Below, piece after piece: positions 57,086 to 64,000 of a DNA stretch of 64,000 nucleotides. Under the pieces are notes generated by a model, which was given only the letters and a program-made list of their open reading frames with translations, did not search any database and was not told the DNA's origin. This DNA is from Desulfocucumis sp964643075. GTDB taxonomy: Bacteria > Bacillota > Desulfotomaculia > Desulfotomaculales > Desulfocucumaceae. The stretch lies in contig CAZXQO010000012.1 in NCBI GenBank assembly GCA_964643075.1, forward strand, positions 1-64,000, in the 5' to 3' direction. A program made the translations under genes and the position numbers. Position 1 is the first letter of the stretch. Every line of letters begins with the position of its first letter.

Positions 57086-57133
57086 AAACATAATATAGTA
57101 CTTCAGGTAACTGTATTATACAACATATTGGGG
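57086..57133 (-). promoter_or_regulatory. Pair of NrdR boxes upstream of nrdR-nrdD-nrdG
   Basis: Minus strand: CCCCAATATGTTGTAT (57133-57118) and GTACTATATTATGTTT (57101-57086) match the NrdR consensus ACACWATATMTWGTGT at about 12 and 11 of 16 positions. They are separated by 16 bp, the usual three-helical-turn phasing. This predicts autoregulation of the operon. Confidence 0.65.
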
Positions 57134-57171
57134 TTAGACAAAAGCGAAAATCAGGAAAAACCTGCTAAAAA

Positions 57172-57202
57172 TAAAAAGAGGGTTGATAGCTCCCTCTTTG
57201 AA
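57172..57202 (-). terminator. Terminator after the ylmC-like gene
   Basis: Stem AAAGAGGG/CCCTCTTT with T-rich tail on the minus strand (TTTTTATTTTT). It lies about 140 bp past the stop at 57340. The gap also contains GAAGCGCAGCGAAGGG/GTAGCGTAGCGGGC repeats of no clear role. Confidence 0.8.
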
Positions 57203-57339
57203 AAAATTATTCAATTTTCGAGCGTACCCGAAGCGCAGCGAAGGGAAGGGAAGACGATGGAACTGTCCCCGTAGCGTAGCGGGCATAGCGGAATAAGCAA
57301 TACGCTGTGGTGCTAGGGGCAAGTAAACAATAAACAATG

Positions 57340-57639
57340 CTACCAGTATTTGTCGCTGACAAAATAGCCGGGGGCTGAACCTTCCCGCCCGCCGTCCTGA
57401 GCCGGCCTTAAATCCACCAGTATTACATCAACGCCTATGCGTACAATTCTGTCCCACGGAACCACTATTTCATCTTCACGGCCGAAAAAACCCATCAGCC
57501 TGCCTCCCTGGCCAGGTAGAATAATGGCTGTAATTTTCCCCTCCTCCATGTTTATGTCTATGTCTTTTATGGGCCCCAGCCTCCTGCCGTCGCCTATATT
57601 AATAACTTCCCTCATCCTGAGGTCCGAAATTTTCACCAT
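57340..57639 (-). CDS. YlmC/YmxH family PRC-barrel sporulation protein
   Basis: 99 residues with a PRC-barrel: MVKISDLRMREVINIGDGRR, GPIKDIDINMEEGKITAIIL, then FFGREDEIVVPWDRIVRIGV and DVILVD. These small proteins are conserved in sporeformers, and some are sporulation-induced. A ~20-residue Gly/Arg-rich tail is extra. GGGAGGGG precedes the ATG at 57639. Confidence 0.92.
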   Translation of the reverse strand: MVKISDLRMREVINIGDGRRLGPIKDIDINMEEGKITAIILPGQGGRLMGFFGREDEIVVPWDRIVRIGVDVILVDLRPAQDGGREGSAPGYFVSDKYW

Positions 57640-57853
57640 ACTCTAAACCCCTCCCGTGAAAGCCTTTTAACCATAGCCAGTTTAACAGCAGAATCATATT
57701 CAAACCAAATTTCCCGGCTCACCGCCTGCCTTATGATGATAGCAATTTTTTCTTTATTAATTATATTAAGCCAGGGATGAATTTAAATCACATTGCTACA
57801 AAAATTGGGAAATAAAATACGGGGCTTTCTTCATTATTGCCCCGTGAAAAGAA

Positions 57854-58636
57854 TTATTTAAAAAATTTATTAAACCAGTGACGGGAATCCTGATACAGTT
57901 CAACCAGTTTAAAACGGAATTCTACCCGCTGCATTTCTTTCGGAGCGCCTGCCGGAGCATTAGCGGGTAATTCCAAATCCTGTGGGATGTAGCAGTCGGA
58001 AGCTGCCGCAGACAGAGCACTGACCTTACTACCCGTCTCAGCGCCGGAATCCGGCCGGGTTGCATCCCCTTGCCCGGTGTGCGGCTCCTTTTCTGTCCCG
58101 CCAACTTGTCCGGCCCTATCAGCGGTGTTCCCGGTAATGCTGGCAGGGTTTACAAAGCAGAGGGGCGGGAACAACACGCACCACCAGTTGGCCCCCCTGC
58201 CCTGACCAATAATCACCCGTACAGCCTCATATTCCCCGGCAGGAAGGGTTAGTTCCCCGCCGCTCTTAATATGATAAGTTCTATCCGGAAACTGGTAATT
58301 CCCCATGCACACAGCTACAGGATACGCATAACCCTGCCCGGCGATAACCCGGCCAGCCACCTCTTTAATGTCCCCCTGATGCTCCAAAACAATTTTCCTG
58401 GCCTGCTCTTTATTCTTCACTCCCGAAAGGTAAGGTGTCATGATGCGTACCACCTCATCCCTCACCATGTATTTTAACGCCTGGTCCAACGGATTGTTGC
58501 TGTTAGCAATAATGTGCAGACGTATGTAATTGTTTCTATTTATAGCCTGATGGCCTGAAAGGCACCAGAACCATCCAGTGCCAGCAGATATTGCTATTAG
58601 TATTAAGATTAAAACAGCTATTGCCTTTTTCTTCAT
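57854..58636 (-). CDS. spoIIR: Stage II sporulation protein R
   Basis: 260 residues. A signal anchor (AIAVLILILIAISAGTGWFW) is followed by the SpoIIR core RLHIIANSNNPLDQALKYMV RDEVV, VCMGNYQFPDRTYHIKSGGE, LPAGEYEAVRVIIGQGRGAN WWCVLFPPLCFV. An insert of about 60 residues rich in Gly, Thr and Asp precedes the C-terminus (VEFRFKLVELYQDSRHWFNK). The forespore secretes it to activate the SpoIIGA protease that processes pro-sigma-E. A sigma-F-type promoter lies 36 bp upstream of the ATG. Confidence 0.94.
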   Translation of the reverse strand: MKKKAIAVLILILIAISAGTGWFWCLSGHQAINRNNYIRLHIIANSNNPLDQALKYMVRDEVVRIMTPYLSGVKNKEQARKIVLEHQGDIKEVAGRVIAGQGYAYPVAVCMGNYQFPDRTYHIKSGGELTLPAGEYEAVRVIIGQGRGANWWCVLFPPLCFVNPASITGNTADRAGQVGGTEKEPHTGQGDATRPDSGAETGSKVSALSAAASDCYIPQDLELPANAPAGAPKEMQRVEFRFKLVELYQDSRHWFNKFFK

Positions 58637-58671
58637 AAACTAACTCCCCTTTTGATTTAACTATATAGTTA

Positions 58672-58701
58672 AATTCTGACCGCAATAACCGCTATTTATA
58701 C
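58672..58701 (-). promoter_or_regulatory. Sigma-F-type promoter of spoIIR
   Basis: Minus strand: GTATA (58701-58697), a 15-bp spacer, GGTCAGAATT (58681-58672), close to the forespore consensus GYWTA-N15-GGNNANAATR. It fits the known sigma-F dependence of spoIIR. Confidence 0.8.
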
Positions 58702-58780
58702 ATATCGGCTCAATTTTTATGTATGCTACCTGTCAATCAGCAAGAGCCAAGACTACCGCGAACACCAAAGCTAGACAATA

Positions 58781-58816
58781 AAAATCCCCGGGGCGGATTT
58801 TACCGGCCCGGGAATC
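58781..58816 (-). terminator. sigG terminator
   Basis: GC-rich stem ATTCCCGGG/CCCGGGGAT followed by TTTTTA on the minus strand, 11 bp after the sigG stop. Confidence 0.88.
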
Positions 58817-58826
58817 AGGAAGGTTA

Positions 58827-59600
58827 TCATAAATATTTACGCATGTGGCTTAAGGCGGCCTTCTCCAGCCTGGAAACCTGAGCCTGGGATATACCTATCT
58901 CCTCGGCTACCTCCATCTGGGTTTTCCCCTCATAAAAACGCAGTGAGAGAATGTGCTTCTCTCTGTCGCTTAATTTTCGCAGGGCGTCCCGGATGGCAAT
59001 GCCCTCCAGCCAGTTGTGATCGTGGTTCTTTTCATCGCTGATCTGGTCCATCACAAATATAGGATCGCCGCCGTCATGATATATCGGCTCAAATAGCGAT
59101 ATGGGCTCCTGTATGGCGTCCAGCGCAAAGACTATTTCCTCCCTGGGCATTTTTAGTTCCTTGGCAATTTCATTAATGGAAGGCTCCCGGGAATGTTTAT
59201 TTACCAGGGTATCCCTAACCTGGAGCGCCTTGTAAGCCACATCCCGCAGTGAGCGGCTGACCCGGATGGGATTGTTGTCCCTGAGATAACGACGTATTTC
59301 ACCTATAATCATGGGCACGGCATAGGTGGAAAATTTGACGTTCTGGGACAGATCAAAATTGTCTATAGCCTTCATTAGCCCGATACATCCCACCTGAAAC
59401 AGATCATCAACGTATTCACCCCTGTTGGTAAAGCGCTGGATGACGCTCAGCACCAGGCGAAGGTTGCCGTTAATCAGCTTGCTCCGGGCGTTTTCATCGC
59501 CTTTATGCATTGCTTCAAAGAGGGAGCGCATCTGTGCCCCTGTTAATACCGGGAGTTTTGACGTATTAACACCACAGATTTCCACCTTGTTTACCAGCAT
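58827..59600 (-). CDS. sigG: Forespore sigma factor SigG
   Basis: 257 residues. The SigG-specific N-terminus (MLVNKVEICGVNTSKLPVLT) is followed by sigma region 2 (GEYVDDLFQVGCIGLMKAID) and YLRDNNPIRVSRSLRDVAYK, and region 4 with KTQMEVAEEIGISQAQVSRL. It directs late forespore genes such as SASPs. The ATG at 59600 follows GGTGGGAG. Upstream is a perfect sigma-F-type promoter, and sigE lies upstream, as in Bacillus. Confidence 0.96.
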   Translation of the reverse strand: MLVNKVEICGVNTSKLPVLTGAQMRSLFEAMHKGDENARSKLINGNLRLVLSVIQRFTNRGEYVDDLFQVGCIGLMKAIDNFDLSQNVKFSTYAVPMIIGEIRRYLRDNNPIRVSRSLRDVAYKALQVRDTLVNKHSREPSINEIAKELKMPREEIVFALDAIQEPISLFEPIYHDGGDPIFVMDQISDEKNHDHNWLEGIAIRDALRKLSDREKHILSLRFYEGKTQMEVAEEIGISQAQVSRLEKAALSHMRKYL

Positions 59601-59647
59601 GGATGACTCCCACCTCTTTTCGGTATATGAGACTAACTTTCAGTCCT

Positions 59648-59677
59648 CATTATTGCCTTCACCCGGTTCCTTTATAC
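59648..59677 (-). promoter_or_regulatory. Sigma-F-type promoter of sigG
   Basis: Minus strand: GTATA (59677-59673), a 15-bp spacer, GGCAATAATG (59657-59648), an exact match to GYWTA-N15-GGNNANAATG. It lies 48 bp before the sigG ATG. Confidence 0.85.
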
Positions 59678-59693
59678 ATTTTATAAAAATCAA

Positions 59694-59735
59694 AACCCCT
59701 GCCGGGTACCGCAAGTCACGGTGCCGGCAGGGGTT
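59694..59735 (-). terminator. sigE terminator
   Basis: Stem AACCCCTGCCGG/CCGGCAGGGGTT with an 18-nt loop. It follows the sigE stop at 59758 and lies upstream of the sigG promoter, so sigG is mainly transcribed on its own. Confidence 0.85.
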
Positions 59736-59757
59736 CACCTTTTATATATCCGCACCG

Positions 59758-60483
59758 CTATTCCATCCGGTGCATTTCCTTTTTCAACCTTTTAATTATC
59801 CTCTTTTCCAGCCGGGAGATGTACGACTGGGATATGCCCAGTAAATCCGCGACCTCCTTCTGGGTCTTTTCCGCCCCGTTGTTCAGGCCGAAACGCAGTT
59901 CCATTATCTTTCTCTCCCTGCCGTTCAGTTTTTGCAGGGCCAGATACAAAAGCTTTCTATCCACCTCGTCCTCTATAAATTTATAAATAATATCATTTTC
60001 AGTGCCCAGCACATCTGACAACAGTAATTCATTGCCATCCCAGTCTATGTTCAGCGGCTCATCGAAGGAAACCTCAGTACGGGTTTTATTGTTCCTCCTG
60101 AGATACATCAAAATTTCATTTTCTATACAACGGGAGGCATAGGTGGCAAGCTTTATTTTTTTGGCCGGATCAAAGGTGTTGACTGCTTTGATCAGACCTA
60201 TGGTTCCTATGGAAACAAGGTCTTCGATACCTACCCCGGTATTCTCAAATTTTCTGGCTATGTAGACCACCAGCCTGAGGTTTCTTTCAATAAGCACGCT
60301 GCGGACTGCCCCGTCCCCGGCTTCCAGCCTGTTAATCAAAAATAGTTCTTCGTCCGTGGAAAGAGGTGGAGGAAGAGCTTCACTGCTTCCCACATAATGC
60401 ACCTCTGGATATTCACCCAGCCAATGCATCACACGCACCACCGTCAGGCGGAACAGTAGTTTAATCTGCCAAATCGCAGGCAA
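59758..60483 (-). CDS. sigE: Mother-cell sigma factor SigE (pro-protein)
   Basis: 241 residues from the TTG at 60483 (GGGAGGTGG at 6 nt). The N-terminal pro-sequence (WQIKLLFRLTVVRVMHWLGE) precedes the conserved cleavage-site region VHYVGSSEALPPPLS. Sigma region 2 is VGIEDLVSIGTIGLIKAVNT, and region 4 is KTQKEVADLLGISQSYISRL. It directs mother-cell gene expression after SpoIIGA processing. spoIIGA is 27 bp upstream. Confidence 0.96.
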   Translation of the reverse strand: MPAIWQIKLLFRLTVVRVMHWLGEYPEVHYVGSSEALPPPLSTDEELFLINRLEAGDGAVRSVLIERNLRLVVYIARKFENTGVGIEDLVSIGTIGLIKAVNTFDPAKKIKLATYASRCIENEILMYLRRNNKTRTEVSFDEPLNIDWDGNELLLSDVLGTENDIIYKFIEDEVDRKLLYLALQKLNGRERKIMELRFGLNNGAEKTQKEVADLLGISQSYISRLEKRIIKRLKKEMHRME

Positions 60484-60510
60484 TGTCCACCACCTCCCAT
60501 TTTTCAATAC

Positions 60511-61431
60511 TCAGGCCGCCGGTGCGCTATCGATTAAATCGGGGTGTAACAGCGCACTGTACTCCCGCCCGGGGGCCAGGCTGCTGTTGTGAATCGCCAG
60601 CACTGTTTGCTCAACCCTTTTTATCCCCCGCTCTGATTTGATTTCCAGGCAGTCCGGTCGGATACCCAGCAACAATCCCTTGTCAGTTCCCAGGGATTTA
60701 AAAGGTATAAGTCTCAGCCGGTTATTCCATGGTGTATCGGCCATGGCCGACAACACCAGCACACCGTCACCGTATAGTTCCACTGCCGCTTTTAGCGGGG
60801 CGGGCAGTATATCCCTGACCGCGGCATATTCCACCACCATCACCGGCACGCCGGAAACGGGATCTGTAAGACTGTTGCCGGTGTCCACCAGCCCCTCCAC
60901 CACCACTTTATTACCCCACAGGCAGATGGTCACCGGCAGTTTCAAAGCATCTTTTTTTAGCCTTCTGCGAACAATAGCAGGCGCCAGCAGGGCAGCCAGG
61001 AGCGTGCACAGCACGGCCAGGATAAAGGCAGGCCACAAATACCGATTTAAAATGGTGAGCATATACTTTACCCCGGAAAAATAACCGCCCCGGTATATGA
61101 GATAGGAAAACCCAATTACCATGCCACCCAGCAAAAAAGAACCCAAATAAAAGAAACCCAGACAGGCAATAAACCGCCTGGGGGAAAGCGGAGCATAAGC
61201 CAGGCCGACCATAGCCAAAGAAACGGCTATTTTAATAAAAAAATAAAAATACTGCCCCGTGCCGGGTAAAAACATCAGCACGGCATACAAACTCCCCAAC
61301 CCCGCTGCGAGCAGTAAACGGACCCAGCCCCCCCTGATCCCGGCCATACGGCCGGCAACCCAAAGAATAATATAATCTACAGCCAGATTACCTATAAATA
61401 CATTGTCCAGATATACCACGTTTTCGCCCAT
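60511..61431 (-). CDS. spoIIGA: Sigma-E-processing aspartic protease SpoIIGA
   Basis: 306 residues. Five membrane segments occupy the first ~160 residues (VFIGNLAVDYIILWVAGRMA, LLLAAGLGSLYAVLMFLPGT and others). The cytoplasmic protease domain has the catalytic aspartate in VEGLVDTGNSLTDPVSGVPV and IPFKSLGTDKGLLLGIRPD. SpoIIR activates it to cut pro-sigma-E. TAGGAG lies 7-8 nt before the ATG at 61431. Confidence 0.95.
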   Translation of the reverse strand: MGENVVYLDNVFIGNLAVDYIILWVAGRMAGIRGGWVRLLLAAGLGSLYAVLMFLPGTGQYFYFFIKIAVSLAMVGLAYAPLSPRRFIACLGFFYLGSFLLGGMVIGFSYLIYRGGYFSGVKYMLTILNRYLWPAFILAVLCTLLAALLAPAIVRRRLKKDALKLPVTICLWGNKVVVEGLVDTGNSLTDPVSGVPVMVVEYAAVRDILPAPLKAAVELYGDGVLVLSAMADTPWNNRLRLIPFKSLGTDKGLLLGIRPDCLEIKSERGIKRVEQTVLAIHNSSLAPGREYSALLHPDLIDSAPAA

Positions 61432-61540
61432 TACAGTCTCCTACAATTCGCCGGGCGGCCAGCAGCTATAACCCTTGAAACTACGCTACCAGTATATGGC
61501 CGCTCTTATGCAAATATTACATTTTTGTTTATAACATCAA

Positions 61541-61578
61541 AAAAATAAGCCCTGCATCATATTATACAATGCCGGGCT
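61541..61578 (-). terminator. ftsZ terminator
   Basis: Stem AGCCC-GCAT/ATGC-GGGCT with an 11-nt AT loop, followed on the minus strand by TTATTTTTTT. It lies 63 bp past the ftsZ stop and upstream of spoIIGA. Confidence 0.85.
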
Positions 61579-61641
61579 GGTATAATTTGTCATAAACGGT
61601 TTGCTACGAGAATTTTTCTTTTCGCGTTGTTAATACTGCAA

Positions 61642-62697
61642 TTATCTTCTCCTTAAAAAAGCCGGAATGTCCAGTTCGTCGTGGGTGCTGAAAGGTTTGA
61701 GCACATCCGGTTCCTGTTGCTTAACCTTCTCCCTCCTTCCTGCTATCTGGTCAAAGCCTGTGGCAATAACGGTCACCCTTACCTCGTCTTCCATACGTTC
61801 GTCAATCACCGCGCCGAAAATAATATTGGCCTCGGGATCGGCTGCCTGGGAAATAATTTCTGCGGCCTCGTTCACTTCAAACAACCCCAGGGATGAACCG
61901 CCGGTTATATTCAGCAACACTCCTCTGGCGCCCTCAATGGAAGTTTCCAGCAGCGGACTGGATATGGCCAGCCGGGCTGCCTCAGCAGCCCTGTTTTCAC
62001 CGCTGGCGCTGCCTATACCCATCAGCGCCGAGCCTGTTTCTTTCATAATTGTTTTTACATCGGCAAAGTCAAGGTTTATTAAACCTGGTACCGCGATCAA
62101 GTCGGAAATACCCTGCACGCCCTGACGCAGCACATCGTCCGCAATGCGGAAGGCCTCAACGATGGAGGTGTGTTTGTCGATAACCTGCAGCAGCCGGTCA
62201 TTGGGAATGGTAATCAGCGTATCGACCTTCGCCTTAAGGTTCTGGGTCCCGGACTCGGCCTGGCTCATGCGCTTCCTGCCCTCAAAGGTAAAAGGCTTGG
62301 TAACCACCCCCACGGTCAGGGCGCCCATCTCCTTGGCCACCTCTGCCACCACCGGAGCAGCCCCGGTGCCTGTACCCCCGCCCATGCCGGCTGTCACAAA
62401 GACCATATCAGCACCCTTAAGTGCCTGAATGATATCGTCCCGACTCTCTTCCGCCGCTTTTTGACCAATATCCGGGTTGGCGCCGGCTCCCAGTCCTTTG
62501 GTAAGCTTGGATCCAATTTGAATTTTAGTTCCGGTCTGGGAGAGTTGCAAGGCCTGGGCGTCAGTATTTACTGAAATAAACTCAACGCCTTTCAGGCCGG
62601 CACTTATCATCCTGTTCACAGCATTGTTACCGCCGCCCCCCACACCAATCACCTTTATATTAGCAAGCGGTTCCTGGTCGAGTTCAAATTCAAGCAT
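61642..62697 (-). CDS. ftsZ: Cell division GTPase FtsZ
   Basis: 351 residues. It has IKVIGVGGGGNNAVNRMISA, the tubulin signature GGGTGTGAAPVVAEVAKEMG, synergy-loop NLDFADVKTIM, and the C-terminal conserved peptide DVLKPFSTHDELDIPAFLRR (DIPAFLRRR). It polymerises into the Z ring and recruits SepF and FtsA. AAGGAGG lies at 8 nt before the ATG at 62697; the frame extends ten codons further but without a better site. It follows the ftsA-like gene by 30 bp. Confidence 0.97.
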   Translation of the reverse strand: MLEFELDQEPLANIKVIGVGGGGNNAVNRMISAGLKGVEFISVNTDAQALQLSQTGTKIQIGSKLTKGLGAGANPDIGQKAAEESRDDIIQALKGADMVFVTAGMGGGTGTGAAPVVAEVAKEMGALTVGVVTKPFTFEGRKRMSQAESGTQNLKAKVDTLITIPNDRLLQVIDKHTSIVEAFRIADDVLRQGVQGISDLIAVPGLINLDFADVKTIMKETGSALMGIGSASGENRAAEAARLAISSPLLETSIEGARGVLLNITGGSSLGLFEVNEAAEIISQAADPEANIIFGAVIDERMEDEVRVTVIATGFDQIAGRREKVKQQEPDVLKPFSTHDELDIPAFLRRR

Positions 62698-62727
62698 TAA
62701 ATATCCTCCTTCGCAGCTTATCCGCAC

Positions 62728-63939
62728 TTATTTTTGTCTGGTAGCCCCGAAAAACTTTATTAAACTTTTCCACATGCCTCTACGTCCTTTATTATAGGTA
62801 TGGAAATCATCTTCGCAATAATTTTGCAGCAATCCCACAGCCGCAGTACAGCTGCAGCCCTCCACAGCCTTATCCGCCGCCATGCCGGATGTCCTGCTGC
62901 CCGCTATCCTCACGGGCATACCAAGGTATTCCGCAGCATATTCACCGAGCCCCTTCAAGGCGGCTCCACCGCCCGTAAACACCAGTCCTCCGGGAAGGGC
63001 CAAGTCAGCAGCCATGCTTTTCACCGCCGCCTTAACCAGGTCTAGAACCTCACAAACCCTGGCCTCAATGATCTCTCTGGCAAATTGGTACTTTATCTCA
63101 TGGGCGCCGGTATTGCTAATCCCCGGCACTTCAAAGGTATCATGGTCAGTCGTACCCAGTCCTGATTGAATTTTAATTTGTCCGGCCGCCTCCAGGGTGG
63201 TTCTCAACCCCACCGCCAAATCGCCGGTGATATGCTCCCCGCCAACTGGCAGAAGTCTAAACCCCAGCTGGCTGCCATAATTGTAAACGGCCACCCCGGT
63301 GGATACAGCGCCCAGGTCGACCAGTGCGGTTCCCAGTTGCATTTCGGTACTTTTCAGAACCTCACCGGCAGCAGCCAGGGTGGAAGGGATAAAACTCCAG
63401 GGTTGCAGCGATAACCTTTGTAAAACGCCGGTCAGTAAATCTATCAGTTTGCTGTCGACAGTAAGCAATCCGGCTGTTAACTCCAGGCTCTTGAATTTCA
63501 TGCCCAGAGGTGTCTTTACTCCGCAGACAGAGTCAACTGTGTATTCAAAGGGTATAACTTTAAGGATTTGGCGTTCGGAAGGAATATCTTCAATGGCCAC
63601 AAGGCGCTGCAGCCTGTCAAGATCGGATTGATTAACCCTGCGGGCACTGCCCGACGTAAACCGGGCCGAGGCGGGTTTTAATTCGGCAGTATAGCCCGTG
63701 AAACCAACCCTAACGGCTGAAACCTTCAATCCTGCGGCTTTTTCTGCTTTTTCAAGGGCTTCTCCTATGCAGTGGGCAAGACCATCAGGGTCAGTAATAT
63801 CACCCCTGCGCATGCCTATAGTAGGACAGGAGGCAATGGCTGCGGGTATGCAACTGCCATAATCACAAGCAATGGCCGCAACGATACTGCTGTTGCCGAC
63901 ATCAATGCCAGCAGGGGTGTATTTTCCTTTTTCGGCCAA
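62728..63939 (-). CDS. ftsA: FtsA-like cell division protein
   Basis: 403 residues from TTG 63939 (GGAGG at 9 nt; a GTG at 63948 is too close). Actin-fold motifs are AGIDVGNSSIVAAIACDYG, ALVDLGAVSTGVAVYN and GGLVFTGGGAALKGLGEYAA. The C-terminus has a short amphipathic helix (MWKSLIKFFGATRQ) as in FtsA, for membrane attachment. It is divergent from classical FtsA, as is usual in this group, and directly upstream of ftsZ. Confidence 0.92.
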   Translation of the reverse strand: MAEKGKYTPAGIDVGNSSIVAAIACDYGSCIPAAIASCPTIGMRRGDITDPDGLAHCIGEALEKAEKAAGLKVSAVRVGFTGYTAELKPASARFTSGSARRVNQSDLDRLQRLVAIEDIPSERQILKVIPFEYTVDSVCGVKTPLGMKFKSLELTAGLLTVDSKLIDLLTGVLQRLSLQPWSFIPSTLAAAGEVLKSTEMQLGTALVDLGAVSTGVAVYNYGSQLGFRLLPVGGEHITGDLAVGLRTTLEAAGQIKIQSGLGTTDHDTFEVPGISNTGAHEIKYQFAREIIEARVCEVLDLVKAAVKSMAADLALPGGLVFTGGGAALKGLGEYAAEYLGMPVRIAGSRTSGMAADKAVEGCSCTAAVGLLQNYCEDDFHTYNKGRRGMWKSLIKFFGATRQK

Positions 63940-64000
63940 GCCAGACACCCTCCGACCATACTTTACTTAAAATGTAAAGTTCAACGTCGCCTTGATTTTC

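Noticed and set aside
58676..58735. Sigma-A promoter upstream of spoIIR (a TTGACA-like box near 58731)
   Set aside because: No -10 box lies at 16-18 bp, while a sigma-F-type promoter at the right place matches the known regulation.
61667..62574. Several plus-strand frames opposite ftsZ
   Set aside because: They are shadows of ftsZ, whose minus-strand frame shows every conserved block.
1..64000. tRNA genes and CRISPR arrays
   Set aside because: I looked for cloverleaf arms with GGTTCGAATCC-type T loops and for regularly spaced direct repeats and found none that hold up; the rRNA genes themselves lie outside the left edge.

Overview
The window comes from a Gram-positive, endospore-forming anaerobe, most likely of the Peptococcaceae/Desulfotomaculum type. 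The evidence is the spoIIGA-sigE-sigG cluster, spoIIR, a cotE-like coat gene, an alpha/beta SASP, the ylm cell-division cluster (ylmD/pgeF, yggS, sepF, yggT, ylmH), an oxygen-sensitive class III ribonucleotide reductase (nrdDG with nrdR), AGGAGG-type ribosome binding sites and many GTG/TTG starts. Most host genes lie on the minus strand.

Layout. Positions 1-480 hold the promoter/leader region of an rRNA operon that runs off the left edge. Positions 500-7610 are an accessory stretch: a broken DUF6155-like gene, an SDR oxidoreductase, a MerR-regulated carboxymuconolactone-decarboxylase-like gene, a soluble chemotaxis-receptor-like protein, ywbE and a pRiA4b ORF-3-like protein. Positions ~8190-24760 are an AT-rich integrated phage-like element ending in a tyrosine integrase abutting the 3' end of rlmD. 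It carries a repressor/Cro switch, a small terminase, its own sigma factor, a tape measure, a large terminase, portal, minor head protein and a large S-layer-homology beta-helix protein. It has no recognisable major capsid, tail tube, baseplate, holin or lysin gene. A hammerhead ribozyme candidate lies at 21358-21414. Positions 24.7-39.2 kb are host core: rlmD, cotE, SASP, a phosphate-uptake group (PiT, DUF47, Pho-box-controlled pstS, orphan pstB), ileS with a T-box, and the ylm cluster. Positions 39.7-47.4 kb form a coherent signalling locus: a two-component system of the NtrC type, paired 17-bp palindromes, two sigma-54 promoters, a TSUP anion exporter operon and three CBS-domain proteins. 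Positions 47.4-64 kb hold a PhoP-type regulator, pgeF, a beta-CASP nuclease, fmdB, a LysM protein, nrdG, an intein-containing nrdD, nrdR with a pair of NrdR boxes, spoIIR, sigG, sigE, spoIIGA, ftsZ and ftsA.

How it fits together. The 42-46 kb region reads as one regulon: the NtrC-like regulator is predicted to bind TGGGCAA-N3-TTGCCCA sites, in pairs spaced 23 bp centre to centre, upstream of two sigma-54 promoters that drive the exporter operon and the CBS genes. The right-hand sporulation/division block combines early forespore-to-mother-cell signalling (spoIIR, spoIIGA, sigE) with sigG and ftsZ/ftsA; spoIIR and sigG carry near-identical sigma-F-type promoters. The phage-like element has intact reading frames and terminator-separated cassettes but lacks key virion genes. 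This suggests a satellite-like or domesticated element rather than randomly decayed prophage. All of this is read from sequence alone.
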